From assembly GCA_021186555.1 (NCBI GenBank), contig JAJKFL010000005.1, positions 41,783,635-41,847,634 on the forward strand: a DNA stretch of 64,000 bases. The letters run 5' to 3'. The position numbers and the translations under genes were made by a program. Positions within the stretch are counted from its first letter, which is position 1, and every line of letters begins with the position of its first letter. Of the stretch, positions 11,375-24,832 are shown one piece after another. This stretch comes from Reticulitermes speratus. Lineage: Eukaryota > Arthropoda > Insecta > Blattodea > Rhinotermitidae. Below the pieces are notes generated by a model. That model did no database searches, was not told where the DNA came from, and saw only the letters and a list, made by a program, of their open reading frames with translations.

Positions 11375-11631
11375 ATATTTCTTTTCCATGGCGCAACAGC
11401 CCCTAGTGGGCCAGGGCCTCCTCATTATCGAGGCTTCGTGATCACACTCCGACACACCACACTCGGTAGTACTCCTCTCGACGAGTGATCAGCCCGTCGC
11501 AGAGACCTCTACCTGACAAACACAACACTCACAAGAGACAGACATCCATGCCCCCGGCGGGATTCAACCTGAAATCCTAACAAGCAGGGCCGCAGGCCCA
11601 CGCCTTAGACCGCGCGACCACTGAGATCGAC
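11375..11631 (-). mobile_element. SINE-A, tRNA-headed
   Basis: Read on the minus strand: tRNA-like head (box A-like GTGGTCGCGCGGTCTAAGGC, box B altered to GGTTGAATCC), body with the TCTCTTGTGAGTGTTGTG and AGGTAGAGGTCTCTGCGACG landmarks, and tail ending GGGGCTGTTGCGCCATGG. Full-length relative to the 36491 copy but diverged. A possible short target duplication (AGAGTT) lies just outside both ends. Confidence 0.8.
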
Positions 11632-12892
11632 AGAGTTGTTTTAGATTATTTAATTATTGAGTATAATGTATGAATATTGTCAGTGTTCTTAGTAGACTTC
11701 ATAAAACCTCATGGGGAAACGGAGGTATAAATTCACGGTTTACATGCACGTTATAAACAGTTACAGTCTCGGCCGCTTGACCTCGGAGAAAGGGTAATGG
11801 CAACCATCACATAAAAGGCAGGTTGGAGCCTAGGGCCGGTGTGGACCGGTGACGAGACTTACGTCGGACACTGTAGGGAATGCATGACCGACTGATTCCT
11901 CGGGCGTTCAACCCGCACCCTTGGTACTGTACTGACTGAGATGTCTCGACTAAACTTTATGCTTATATTTACATGATAAATTCTGATAAATAGGGGCACA
12001 AAAATGAAAACGAGTGAGATAATAGAAACACAGTCAGAAAAAGACCGGTAAAAACTGAAATAATTGAATTATAATTACAATCCTGACAATATATTTCTCA
12101 TAATAAAGTCAGTAATAAAAAAGAGAACAGGTGTGTGTTAACATCTGAGGGATGGCCAATGCGACAGCTGGAATATCTTACACTCTCTCCTTCCCTCAAA
12201 TTCGTGTTTCTTCTACCACTGCCACTCCTATAGTCGGCCATCTTAAACCCGGCAAGATGGCTGAAACTCTGGTGAGGCTCTGGCTGCAGCTAGCAAAGGA
12301 CGTATCATCTGACTGGTTCTCCAAAGTATGACGTATTTTCTTCTTTTTACAAAGTTGTTACCGGGCAGTTTAGGTTTGAGCCCTGGCCACAGTCTTTAGA
12401 TTACTTTTAATTTCTTCCGGTTAGCCTTCTTGGAAATTTGGGGGGTTCTTATACTGGAATAGAAGACACTGGCGCGAGGTTTAGATTTCTCTGTTAGAGT
12501 TTAGCTTTAAGTTTGAATTTCAGCCAATAGGGAGAAGTTGTAGCTAGGCGGAGGGAAGACGGTTTGGTGGGGAGACGAGAGGAATTTAAATGCTTGGCTC
12601 TAACAGCTCATTGTTTTTCGACATTGTTGGGACAGAACGTATAGAACACTGGATGAGATAAGTTGCAGTGCCGTGGTTGGGAACGGGTGTGTTACTTCAG
12701 CTGGTGTAATATTTACTTTGTTAGTGATAATATTAAAAAAAATCAAGCAAGAGTACTGTGTTTTTCGTTTGTATGCAACTAGAACAACAGAAAGTGGTAC
12801 AGTTCCGTTAGGTGGCAACACGTAAATATTCCCTGAGATTAGGGTTTCTGACCCAGAACCAAGCTAGTCTGCCTTAGCCCTGAGAACCGAAC
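11632..12892. other. Unannotated stretch
   Basis: No gene recognised. About 11740-11930 contains words faintly like SINE-B (CGGCCGCTTGACCTC, GAGCCTAGGGCCGGTGTGGAC), perhaps an old copy. The part near 12240-12275 has a small GGCCATCTT/AAGATGGCT inverted repeat. Confidence 0.4.
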
Positions 12893-13100
12893 AATGGTAA
12901 AGGTAAAGTAAAGTTCACCCTATAACAGGCCATGGAGGCCCAGAGGGGAGTAGAAGTATAGCTCTACTCTTTCTTTAAGCTCGGAGCTAGATGGGGGTGG
13001 GTGGTCAACGCCACGCCCCGGCCGCTTTACCCCCGGGAATGACCCGGTACCCATTGTACAGGAGGCTGGGTGGGCCCCAGGGCCGGACCGAGCAGTGGAC
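12893..13100 (-). mobile_element. SINE-B, head missing
   Basis: The copy contains the SINE-B landmarks in order: GTAAAGTTCACCCTATAACAG, GGCCATGGAGGCCCAGAGGG, CACGCCCCGGCCGCTTTACC, GTACCCATTGTACAGGAGGC and TGGGTGGGCCCCAGGGCCGG. In the complete copy at 53005-53290 a tRNA-like head follows on the right, so the element's sense strand is minus. Here that head is lost after about 13100. Confidence 0.75.
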
Positions 13101-13612
13101 GGACACAAAGTGTTAGCTGAGCTGACACGGTTAACATGAACGGCCCCGCCAGTGATTGTCGTCCTACAGTCCTGTCTGAGCGACAGTCCGTCATGCACCG
13201 TTTTGTTTGATTCCAACTTTAGCTTCTGTATGCCACGAGGTTTTGATTAATGGCATTGTATCGTTATTACACTTGAAAGAATGAAACCTCTTATAGTGGC
13301 GTGCATTCACTGCCACCTCGCGGCGTTTCGTGCAACTTGTTTATTGCTTGTTTATGGTTAGAAACCGCCCCATGTTTTTAATTTGGTTTTAACGATGACA
13401 ATTAAGGGACGTTATATTATAAAGTAAGAAGATTAAAAATTTAATTACGCGCGATATGAGAAATATAAAGCGTCAAATATGAAAACTTATGACCTTTTCG
13501 CCTGTTATCTGGTTAGAGGTGCGTGCTTATCATTAAAATGGTCGTATGTCTTGAACAGTAGGCCTACAGGAAATATAAGGGTATCGTGGAAAAAAGGTGC
13601 TCTTTTTATCCT

Positions 13613-13645
<33 letters not shown>
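13613..13645. repeat. (TA)n microsatellite
   Basis: TA dinucleotide run of about 33 bp interrupted once by TG, directly abutting the 5' end of the SINE-A copy at 13646. Confidence 0.9.
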
Positions 13646-13906
13646 GCCGATCCCAGTGGCCGCGCGGTCTAAGGCGTGGGTCTGCGGCCGTCCGCTTGCT
13701 GGGATTGTGGGTTCGAATGCCGCCTGGGGCATGAATATCTGTCTCTTGTGAGTGTTGTGTGTTGTCAGGTAGAGGTCTCTGCGTTGGGCTGATCACTTGT
13801 CCAGAGGAGTCCAACCGAGTGTTGTGTGTCTGAGTATGATCGTGAAACCTCGAAAATGACACCCTAACAAACTAGGGGCTGTTGCGCCATGGGGGGGGGG
13901 GGGGGG
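13646..13906 (+). mobile_element. SINE-A with poly-G end
   Basis: The tRNA-like head begins GCCGATCCCAGTGGCCGCGC, with box B GGGTTCGAATGCC. The body has TCTCTTGTGAGTGTTGTGTG and AGGTAGAGGTCTCTGCG, and the tail is GGGGCTGTTGCGCCAT. Instead of the usual A-rich end the copy finishes with 16 G (13891-13906). No target duplication is visible, partly because the left flank is a TA repeat. Confidence 0.9.
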
Positions 13907-14474
13907 AACAACACCATGGTAGGAATATAATTTGTTAAAGTAATCTGTTAGAAAAACTCATTTTCATTTAGACGTTAATATAATAAATAAATTACCTGTC
14001 TGTCTCCCATTTTGCGAAGGCTGGTTACACAGACAGAAAGACGTTGCTTGAAAGTGATGCCAGAAGAACAGAAGAAACTGTCAGCACAAACACTTCTACT
14101 TCTATGAGCAGAAGGAAACAGCCATGAGTTGTGTAGTTTTCGATTAAATTTCAGTAATATAACACAAGTAACAGTTAATTAAGAACTAATCTTAAAACAA
14201 ACAGTTTGTTTGAACCTGAAATTAATTTTCTTGTCAGCTTCAGATTGTAATCAAACATAGTGCACAGAACGGATGTTGAGCTCAGAGAAAAAATTCTGAG
14301 CTGGCATCGCAAAATGTGTAAGGTGCTGGTTACGTAGTTAATAAGAGTGACTGACTTTTAAAGAAAAATCATATTAATACCAGAATTTATTTTTTCCTAA
14401 ACGTTACTTTGGTGCTCACGCCACGAAACTGGGAACGGTATCATTACGTAATTAGTCTAAGCAAAACCTTCCTT

Positions 14475-14523
14475 ATGAGGCGGCCTAGGCCCCCAAGGGG
14501 CTGTCGAGCCATTGGAAAAAAAA
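14475..14523 (+). mobile_element. 5'-truncated SINE-A tail with target duplication
   Basis: Only the last 49 bp of SINE-A are present (ATGAGGCGGCCTAGGCCCCC to CCATTGGAAAA). The 12-nt AAAACCTTCCTT flanks it on both sides (14463-14474 and 14524-14535). This shows that a severely truncated copy was inserted by target-primed reverse transcription rather than left by deletion. Confidence 0.85.
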
Positions 14524-15082
14524 AAAACCTTCCTTCTGTCGGTTTGCCTTTCAGTAGAAACCAAATGTGACCTTCAGTTACTTAATAACAGCACCACAAT
14601 ATGGCAGTAATAAATGGCAGTTTAATGCATGCTTTAATTGGTAATACAGTGCCGAAATGTGCCGAAAATATTCACACTGTTGCATCGCGTATAGTGTTAA
14701 GCTGTGTGTGTGTGTGCACTATTTGAAACCGCTCTTCATCTGCCTTACTCGTATGCTGGTTTAGTGTAGGTCAATGGTCTGAAACAACATTGAAATTCAT
14801 CTCTATTTGTATGTAATTAATAGCTTAACTTATAATGACTCTAATTAATATATTCAACCTCTAAAACGACAACAGATCTGTGGTACAAGAAGTATGTAGT
14901 GACAGAAAATACATGTTAGGATCAATAGCGAAGTTGTTAACAAGAAAGCATCGCACAGAATACTTGCAAAAGGGGCAGCAGAAACCCTTATGTGATGTAA
15001 GACATCCCGTGGTGTTTAAACCATTAAGTAATTAGTTATTCAACCACCATCAAACACAGTTATACATTAATTGTCTACCGAT

Positions 15083-15122
15083 GAGCTACATGTTCCGGCC
15101 CTACCGGACCAACATCAGGCTA
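15083..15122 (-). ncRNA. Degenerate hammerhead-like motif
   Basis: Minus strand reads AGC-CTGATGTT-GGTCC-GGTAG-GGGCC-GGAAC-ATGTA-GCT: a 3-bp stem I, a 5-bp stem II with one G-U pair, CTGATG in place of CUGANGA (last A changed), GGAA in place of GAAA, and a GTA site. Core changes predict no activity. It resembles the motifs at 33374-33416 and 859-904. Confidence 0.35.
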
Positions 15123-15200
15123 TACATAAAAACTTAAAATGAAGATAAAAATATAAATATTGCGTATGTAGGGCCTACTTATTGTAAGTTATAAATATTT

Positions 15201-15609
15201 CTTTTTCCAATGGCTCGACAGCCCCTTGGGGGCCTAGGCCGCCTCATTTTTTTTAGGCTTCACGATCACACTTTTTAGACACACCACATTCGGTAGGATT
15301 CCTCTGGAAGAGTGACCAGCCCGACGCAGAGACCTCTACCTGACAACAAAAACACTCACAAGAGACATACATCCATGCCCCCGGTGGGATTTTTTTTTTG
15401 TCTGTCCGGGGTTTTTCCCCTTGATCCAGTTTTTTTTTTTGTACTGTATTAAATCCTTTTTGTCCTTCATGTCACTTACGTTACGTACTACCGTCTTTAC
15501 GACAAACACAACACAAACGTCCATGCCCCCGGTGGGATTCGAACCCACGATCCTAGTAAGCGAGCGGCCGCAGACCCACGCCTTAGACCGCGCGGCCACT
15601 GGGGTCGGC
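15201..15609 (-). mobile_element. Composite SINE-A with internal module
   Basis: Minus-strand SINE-A (head at 15609, tail at 15201) with an extra module of roughly 130 bp between the head and the body. The module is bounded by A-runs and by a repeated TCCCACCGGGGGCATGGA. It includes GTAAGTGACATGAAGGAC and GGATTTAATACAGTAC words that recur in the composite copy at 49161-49562. Flanking TAAATATTT (15192-15200 and 15610-15618) is the target duplication. Confidence 0.85.
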
Positions 15610-15618
15610 TAAATATTT

Positions 15619-16032
15619 TTTTGCAAATGTAAATTTTGTATAAATACTTTCTTAATATCTTAAACTATGGAAGTTATGTTTTTTAAAGATTAAATGCTGT
15701 TGGTTTACACGGTTTATGACAGAAGATGTTGTCCTAGCATATCGTTAGAAAGTTTGTCAGATCATTTAGCCTTCAAAAGACGTAAACAAAGATATATGTA
15801 CGAAATACAGTTCACCGATTGAAGAGACCGATCAAAATTATCGGTGTATACCTGCAGATGTCCCTAGCTGAGTGAGAGTGAATTTTAATGATGTGACGAA
15901 TGAAACTGCAACAAGTTTTTGATCGCATTAATTGCCTGCACGGCCACTAAGAGTTGCTTTAATAATAAAGAAAGTTATATTGATGAGTAGCAGAAATTGT
16001 TTGATTGTGGAATCCACGACTCTTACGTTTTG

Positions 16033-16083
<51 letters not shown>

Positions 16084-16869
16084 CCGACTGAGTCATTACG
16101 GTTATTGCTCTAAATTTTATTTAAAAATAACTTTTTATTTTTCTTTGAAACCTATACAAGTTGCGTTGGTTCGAAACTGTAATGTTACATCTACAGGAAT
16201 ATTTACTGGGGGGGGGGGTAAATGGAAAGTATACTCACACCTTGAAATCCCCATAAAATTTTCACGGAAAAATAACATCCCACATATTTTTTCTTATTAT
16301 TCTTCCTTGTCACAGTGTGGGTCTACTGGCCCATTCCGAATCTACCAAACATTTGCTCTCTCCATCTATTCGTAGGTCCGTAGGTTTATAGTATAACATT
16401 TTCTGCTGCTTCCTGTAATCCTCCATTCGGTCCATATGCGGTCTTCACTACATCTGGTAACTTTGTATTTCTTACACCTTCCTTGCTCTCCCTAGCTTTT
16501 CCCGTCTTTCTCACTTCCAATTTGATGAAACTTGCAGACGCGCACTGGTTTTTGAGAGGGCGCGTTCTTGCTTATAATATTAAATATGATCATATTGTAT
16601 TAAATAAAACAATTTGGATTCTAGACTATGAACCAATTTCTTAACAGTACTTGCCTACCTTGCTTAATTGACGCAATGTATCAACTGCAGATATGTACAG
16701 TGAATGAGCAGGATGCTGAGTGGAATAATCGTGAAAGTTACACTTCTTATGCAGTGAGAAAAGTAATGTAAACCTGTCAGAACAGCCGTTTCGTACGCAA
16801 TACAGTGAGGGTTGTTACTGCTCACTTAAACATCTCAGTCACTTCTATAAACGAAGCAATAACTAACTC
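15619..16869. other. Unannotated stretch with (CA)n
   Basis: No gene recognised. It holds a (CA)n microsatellite at 16034-16076 and a short poly-G run near 16210. Confidence 0.5.
16034..16076. repeat. (CA)n microsatellite
   Basis: About 21 perfect CA units followed by CG and further CA. Confidence 0.95.
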
Positions 16870-17350
16870 CAAGCAGCACAGTCCTTCCTGAGAAGCTAAC
16901 AGGCTCTCCGCTAGTCAAGAAATTCCGCGCAGTTTATGAAACCCGAAGGTTCATTACCGCATTCATAAGAGCCCGCCACCTGTCCCTATCCTGAGCCAGA
17001 GCAATCTAGTCCATGCCCCCACCCCACTTCTTCAATATCCATTTTAAGATTGTCCTCCCATTCACGTCTAGGTTTTCCAAGTGGTTCTTTCTATCAGATC
17101 TCCCCACCAAAACCCTCTGTACACTTCTCCTGTCCCCCATACGTGCCACATGCCCCGCCCATCTCATTCTTCTTGATTTTATCACCCGAATATTTGGTGA
17201 GGAGTACAGGGTATAAACTCCTCGTTATCTAGTCTTCTCCACTATCCTGTTAACCTCGTCCCGTTTATGCCCAAATATCCTCCTCAGCACCCTATTCTCG
17301 AACACCCTCAGCCTATGTTCCTCCCTCAGTGTGAGAGACTAAGTCTCACT
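16870..17350 (-). pseudogene. LINE reverse-transcriptase C-terminal region, degraded
   Basis: The minus strand carries the 3' coding part of a non-LTR element. On the plus strand the segments CACGTCTAGGTTTTCCAAGT, CTCCCCACCAAAACCCTCTG, CCACATGCCCCGCCCATCTC and CTCCTCAGCACCCTATTCTC complement GRPR-W-like, FGG-like, GHVARM-like and RVL-like segments. Shorter or weaker copies of the same region lie at 9590-9960, 26080-26500 and 63190-63480, all on the minus strand. Catalytic YXDD motifs are not present and stops are frequent. Confidence 0.55.
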
Positions 17351-19379
17351 CCCATACAAGACAACAGGCAAAATTACAATGAAACGAACTAATATGTATG
17401 TAAAAATCAGTAAAAGTGAGAAAACCATCCTATAGTTTACAGGAATGTCATTGAGATGGCTTTGTGCCAGCCACCCGTCACCACCACCCACCACCATCAC
17501 CACCATCACCAGCCTTTAAACTGCCAGCCCAAAGGAGCGAAAGTCAGTTTATCTGCAAGTGAAAGAGATGGCAGGAAAAACGCCTAGCAGTAAATATTCA
17601 AAATTTGAAAACCCACAGGCGCCTAGGGTGAGAAGCAAGCTGCATCTAGAGTCAAGAGTGTGAGAGTGAGTCGCCACTCTCGCTTACGCACCCCCCCCCC
17701 CTTTACACACACACACACACAAAATTTCGGTGTCGCCGCCACAGCTGAAGGGTAGAGGTTACACTCTTTGGTAAGAACAGTAAAATGCAAAGCCACCATC
17801 ACCTTGGCGTTGCGTCTGTTTTTAACAAATTGGACGCCACTTTATGCTGCGTGCTGTATGCTTATTTTCTGTCCGCCGCGCTGCAAATGAAAGTCGGCGT
17901 TTCATTTCCCCTGAGAAAAGTAAAAAGAGAGGACTTAGCGCTGTTACGTCCAAAAGGGAAGAAAACAATTGCGGCTCTCCAACTCTTCATTTGAAGAGTG
18001 TCATATATTTTACCTAATGGTTCCACGAGATGTATTATGAAGAGTGTTTGTATGTAGACAGCTTTCATGTCGTCCCACAGTTGTTTCGACGTCATATCTA
18101 AAGAGGATGTTGCGGAAAACTGTATCATGAGGGGGGCCTCATAAAATTTTCTCTTCACGTGATATCGTGGAAAATGAGTCTGCAAGGACATTTTAATACT
18201 ATTAGCGACATGAAAAATGCATAAATAATTATGGTAGAGAAACCGAACCAAAACTAAAAAAAAAGGAGTACGTGAGAGGAAGCGAAATGGGTCTGTGTTG
18301 GTTTGTGGTATGATATAGTGGTTTGAATGTGTGGATGTAGTAAAAATTAACCTTCAGTTTCAGTGAAAGGCGGAAAATTGCTTCACACTCTGAGCGAATA
18401 TTGGCTCCAAATGAATTACAGCATTTAACAAAACCGAGCATATTTCTTTGGAAGAGGCGAGTCTCAGCGACTCTGCCATGTTTAGAGTAGATTCACAGCT
18501 TTTTATGTCTATTTGTAGACGATATTAAAATAATATCGGTGAAGCCTTGGTCTGAAAGAAAATCAATATGGCACAATACAGCTATTCCCCACACGTGCTA
18601 CCCACGATTTATGCCCCCCCCCCCCCCCGCCCTCCTCTTCACGCGTTTATTTCAGTGGCTCTCAATTTTCAAATTACGAGTTTAATATTTCAACAGGAGT
18701 AGCAGAAAATGTACAGAAGAGTGTAGCTTTACACAGTTGGCTACTTCGACACTTCGTGTGAAAGGTGCAGCGCTAAGTATCAGATGTACGAAGGAATTGT
18801 TGTTCTAATGAAATTACGTTTTTGATGAATGTTTGACGTTTCACGTTGTGAAATGTTCATTGCGGTTTTCAACGGAGTATAAAGTTGAACTTTTCTGTTT
18901 TAGAGGTTCTGGGCCTCATTGATCTTCGCATTCGTTCGTTACGGCTGCAGTTCTGTTGTTGCATAGTTGGCCATAATACAAGACATCTTAATGCAGGCTT
19001 TCTTTACTGAAATGATCACAACGGCCAGAAATATTTTAAATAAAATTTCAGTACTTAGTGATATCTATATTCTGTCTCTTGTACCAGTATGTGATAGGTC
19101 GAGTCGTTTTTGGGGAAAAATCTTGGCGAACCTGAACTTTTTAGGAACTTGAGATTTACTGTGTTAGACAGTTATAAACAAAGGTTTAATTTGCTTGATA
19201 AATTTTAGTCTAGAGATTCAATACGAAATTTCATCAAAACAATAAGTATTTTTGGAGATGAGAACAGCGGATAAACGGAAGAATAGACACATAGGCATGT
19301 GCGGTTACTCCGTGCAATTTTTACAGAAGTAAAGATAAACCTATCCCTGGGACGCCATGAAAACCTATGGGAGAGAGGA
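17351..19379. other. Unannotated stretch with simple repeats
   Basis: No recognised gene. Contains a CCA/CAC-rich patch (17465-17515), a C-run plus (CA)n patch (17690-17720) and a C-run (18605-18626). A 129-residue minus-strand frame at 17862-18251 shows no known motif and no homologous repeat in the window; I do not call it a gene. Confidence 0.45.
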
Positions 19380-19585
19380 AGCAAAGTTACACTCATTCTT
19401 AACATCGACACTGGATTGGATGAGTGGTCAGGGTCACGCCGCGGCCGCTTTAATCTCAGGATTGTTGCCCATTGAATAGGAGTCTGGGTGGGCCCAAGAG
19501 CCGGTCTGATCCCTTTAGAGAAGTGATCATTCTCTTGCCTCTCTATGGAATCGAACCACGACTTAACGGAAGCCCAGCCCTTTTT
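19380..19585 (-). mobile_element. SINE-B, diverged
   Basis: Contains ACTCATTCTTAACATCGACAC, CACGCCGCGGCCGCTTTAAT, GCCCATTGAATAGGAGTCTG, GGTGGGCCCAAGAGCCGGTC and a box-B remnant AATCGAACCACG at the right. The tRNA-like head is only partly preserved. Confidence 0.65.
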
Positions 19586-20004
19586 CACAAAAGACACGTT
19601 ACAGTAAGCACACAGTAAACTCTTACATATACTTGCAGAGGAAAACATTATTTGAGACCAAGTAATCTGCAATAAAAGATTCGGTATGTCGAACTAAAGA
19701 AATCTCAGTAAATACATTGAATAGGCCTGTGTTTTAAACTTGAGATAAGCCTATCTGACAAATATAATGCAGCCGGAATTTATATTCGCTGTTACTCTGG
19801 ACATGAAAAGAAGCTTATGACTATATTACATAGGCCTAATTATTAGTTTATATATTTTGCTGCTCTCACTGTTTCTGAAGGAAGGTTGAATGTGATACAG
19901 TATTATTAAAAATACTGTAATTGATGATGGGTGTGGAAAAAAGTTAAAGATGTCTCTGTCCACACCGTGATGACATATAGGGGGAACAGAGTAGATACAC
20001 TATG

Positions 20005-20230
20005 TAGACTTACTCATTCTTAACCTCGGTACTAGGTGGAGGTGAGTGGTCAATATCACACCCCGGCCGCTTTACCTCCAGGGAAGCAACCCCGGTACAG
20101 GAAGCTGGGTGGGTCCCAGAGCCAGACTGGACGGATTTGGGGAAGAGAAAATATCTTGTCTTTGCCAGAATTCGAACCCCGGATCGTCCATTCTAAAACC
20201 TGGTCGCTGCACCAACTTTGCTATCCTGAT
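20005..20230 (-). mobile_element. SINE-B, nearly complete
   Basis: Landmarks ACTCATTCTTAACCTCGGTA, CACCCCGGCCGCTTTACCTC, GAAGCTGGGTGGGTCCCAGA and GCCAGACTGGACGG are followed by the minus-strand tRNA-like head. That head has box B complement AATTCGAACCCCGG, then TGGTCGCTGCACCAACTTTGCTATCC. Confidence 0.7.
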
Positions 20231-21639
20231 TGTAGGGTGCGAATGCGTGAGTGAAGTCACTGTTTCGACTGCCAGGGCTAGATTCTGGGCAGTTACTTCA
20301 GAGCTGGAACACAACGGGCTTGCTCTTCAACAGGTACCCAAGGCTTCATCCCCGGGTAGGCCTTAGGCGGCCAGAGCGTGAAGCTTCTTGCTCACTACAG
20401 TCACTGCCAAAAATTAGAACCCCTCCACTACTCTGTATCTGTCTATGGCACGGTGTTTAAATTAAGGTGTAAATTCACATTGATATTAATACAAAGTCGG
20501 CATATTCCACATATCAATGTCGAAATTGTAGCACAGATTTAGTCGGTGCTCGCTTTTGGGTGAATAATACACGTGTGTTTTTTAATACACCAAACAATTT
20601 TACAGAAATGTTGCTAACATGTGACTGTCTTCACGATATTAAGAAAACTGGCATGTCGAGGGATGACTGATTGGAAGATCCATGAAAGTACATGATATTT
20701 GACATTTTGACACTCATTTAATTAAATTACTTGCTTGATGAAAATCCATCAACTATAAAGATTTAAAATGACACTTAATTTTAAAAAAGTTGAACATAAG
20801 GACGAAGATTAACTTTTTTTTAATTTCCGCTCACTTTTTAAATCAATTAGCAATTAGGGGGTATTTCCAATCTGTCTGTCGTATTTTTTTTTTCCTGTGA
20901 GGAGACATCTGACTTTGCTGATAATCCCGATATCAGGGGTTCCCACCTTCTTATATCCCAGTAACAAGTTGACTGAATTCTACCAGTACTTCGCATTTTT
21001 ACCCATTTTTACTTTGTTAAAGAAAACAGTAGGCTGGCTGCACACGTGTGTGCCCTCTGACCATTTAAACCACTCGATCGACTTTCGTGAAATGTGATAT
21101 GAAAATATGCCACTATTGGCCTTTTATTTTTTTAAATTTCTTGCAGTAGGTAATGGCAGCGTAGCGGACGCACCACCTCATGATTTTGTAGCGTCGCTAG
21201 ACCTAAAACAATGACAGTGTGTTTTCTCTCTATTTAACGACTTTTTGAGTAGCTCAGATTATAAGCGTGTAGGAGAAGTACGTAATGCGGCGACCGAAAG
21301 CTTAATTGAATAAACCAAACCCACACTTTATGTAGTAGCAGACTTACGAAAAATGTGCAGCGGTTTGTGAGGTACTGTGTGTACAGTAAAGAAGCCAGGT
21401 GTGGCTGCATGATGCCTGTGTTTAAGTTTCAGTTTTGTGGCGATGTCTGATGAAGCCATGGAGCGATGCATTTGGACTTTATATATAGAGTTACATCTTA
21501 AAATTACGTACGTTATTTACAAGTTAACATTTAACAAGTTAACATTGCGAATTTTTGAGGTCATGTCCGATAAATTTATTGTAGTCAAGATATGTACTTA
21601 AGTAGAAAGTTCTTTCTCCCCCCCCCCAAAGAAACAGTG
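20231..21639. other. Unannotated stretch
   Basis: No gene recognised. 20235-20450 is GC-richer than its neighbours and could be another old SINE, but no ends are visible. Confidence 0.4.
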
Positions 21640-21830
21640 GTCGTGTCATGACTCAGACGGCTGGTCACAGGTCTCTCACCGTGGACGCCCGGGTTTAATC
21701 CCAGGGCATTGGTGGCGGAGAATGTGTCACCGGGACAGGTTTTCTCCAAATTCTTCCGCTTTCTCCTAGCAGTAAAATTCCACCAACTTTCGGTACCCAT
21801 TAATTCACCATCACCGACGCTGCATAATCT
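21640..21830 (+). mobile_element. Possible tRNA-derived SINE
   Basis: CATGACTCAGACGGCTGGTCACAGG...CGCCCGGGTTTAATCCCAGGGC resembles a tRNA head with a box-B-like GGGTTTAATCCC. It is followed by a body with GTGTCACCGGGACAGGTTTTCTCC. Only one copy was seen in this window, so family status is inference. Confidence 0.45.
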
Positions 21831-22224
21831 TAGCAATAGTAGTAGCCTGAAACTTATGTATATTTTCAAAGAATAAGAACATTCTCTCGACCACTACATG
21901 ACCATCTGCTGACCCGTTACCTAATTTTCATTTCCGTATTCGGCTGTACCTTCACATTTTCTGAATATAATTAATCAAATAAGGCTGACATACAAACCCA
22001 TAAAGCTAAATCAAACGAGGAGTTCTGGTACAGCTTATAGAGTCCGATTTCCCACTGTACAGCCCTGAGGTCCTACTAACATCGTGTTGCGAATATTACC
22101 ATGTTTAGGTAATGTAAGTGCATAACATGAACAGTATTGCAATAGTATTAGTGTGCTGAGCTCTTGCGTATATTTGCAGTTGTAAATGTTACAAACGATT
22201 ATTGTTGTTGTTATCTTTTCATAT

Positions 22225-23246
<1,022 letters not shown>

Positions 23247-24494
23247 GTTTAGTCTTCATCGTCGCGTCGTGTTGTTTTGTTGTTGTTAGTATTTTGTAAT
23301 AACTATCTATCGTTAGTACATCTACTAAGTATCTATCGATTGCACCTTAAATTGTTATGTTCCTCGAAGCTTCGCACAACAGCCATATTTGCAATTATTT
23401 TGACGTATAATTAGCATTCATATGTAAAAATACTTGCAAGCTCTCGTCTTACAAAATATCCTATCTCTGCTTCTGTTAATTGCCGCTGTTGAACTCAGAG
23501 GTAACTGAGAAACTTTACACGGAGCTAAAATTAAAATGGTACCTCTTTCCTCACGTATTGAATTGTTAATCTCTCTTGGAGTATTTATTTATTTTGTGTG
23601 TTTTTTAAATTTGTGACAGTGGCTGATGTTTCTTCTAAAATGAGAATTATTGAAACATGTACGTATGTAAAAATTTTCTGCGTATCAGGCCTCTTTGCCT
23701 CTCCGGTTGATTTCGTTGGGCCTCTTCAATAAATGAGTCTAATATTCCGCTTTGTGATTCATAATGAAGCTTCTTTTCTGACACACGTTGGTTTTCATTC
23801 TGCTCTGCAGACTTGTTATCTGAAACAGGACGAATTTGAAACCCCTGATATACCGTCTCTGCAGTCTTTTCATTCTGAAGTAATCAATCTCGTATAAAAG
23901 ACGGGATGGCCTCAATCTTAGCTTTCTTTCTCTTGAGTCATGTAATGAATTCAGAATTCACTATAGGTGGCAGCATCAGTCTAGTTGACACAAAAGTCTG
24001 TTCTTTTCTACTATCAGGTTTCATTACTGACGAAGGTAAATGCTTCACAACCATGGAAAATTCTTTTCAAGAACGATAGAGGGATGCAGGGTACATCTTT
24101 TCAAATCAAAGATTCTGCTTCGGGAGGAAGATTTTTTAGATGAGCATAAGAAGAGTGAGGAGTGAGAGGGGAGGGTGTCGAGATTCTCTGAAAGCCACAC
24201 AGATGCAATTCATTGGAACTCTCTGAGCTTTTTAATGAACCGTAAGGGCGAGGACTATAAAATCTCTCCGCCCTTCAGTTCCTATTCCATAGTCTTTTAC
24301 CCTCTTAGTATATGGTTCATTTCTTCCTTGTAAAATACAAAATTCTGAATAAGGTCTTTAAATTGTATAAGTTTATTGTATGGTAATAAGTTCACAATTC
24401 TATGCCCTGATTATACTAACCTCAAAATGGAGTAATAAGGTTGTCCGTACTTTCTCGCATGTGAAGTGTGTATAACGTTTTGTGTAGGATCAGT
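23247..24494. other. Unannotated non-coding stretch
   Basis: No gene, exon or repeat end recognised. Confidence 0.5.
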
Positions 24495-24832
24495 AGAGGA
24501 GATATTATCTGGGGGACCTAGGCGTAGGTGGGAGAATAAATAATATTAGCCGTTTAAGCTCAGTGACACCTGTATGCACCTGCCATTGGGAAACTCTGAA
24601 TTTTGCTACACAGTGTATTAATTTGGGTTTTTGATTCTCAGAATTCAGAGTAATTATTTTTCTCAACAGTATTGACCGGTTAGTCTTTGTAGTAGAGTGG
24701 GAAGTGTTTTGTGTGAGGTAAAAACTTATTTTTTTTTATATACGAGGCAGGTCAACAGGAATGCCCCGTGGGCGGTTGGTACGGCTACCATTCCGTCCAG
24801 GATCCTTCGTTTTGCTTTCGATATCAAGCAAT

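Noticed and set aside
13646..13740. tRNA gene
   Set aside because: Box A and box B are present, but the acceptor stem does not close, the sequence continues into a SINE body, and several copies occur. It is a SINE head. The same applies to heads at 36491, 49161, 53270 and 60325.
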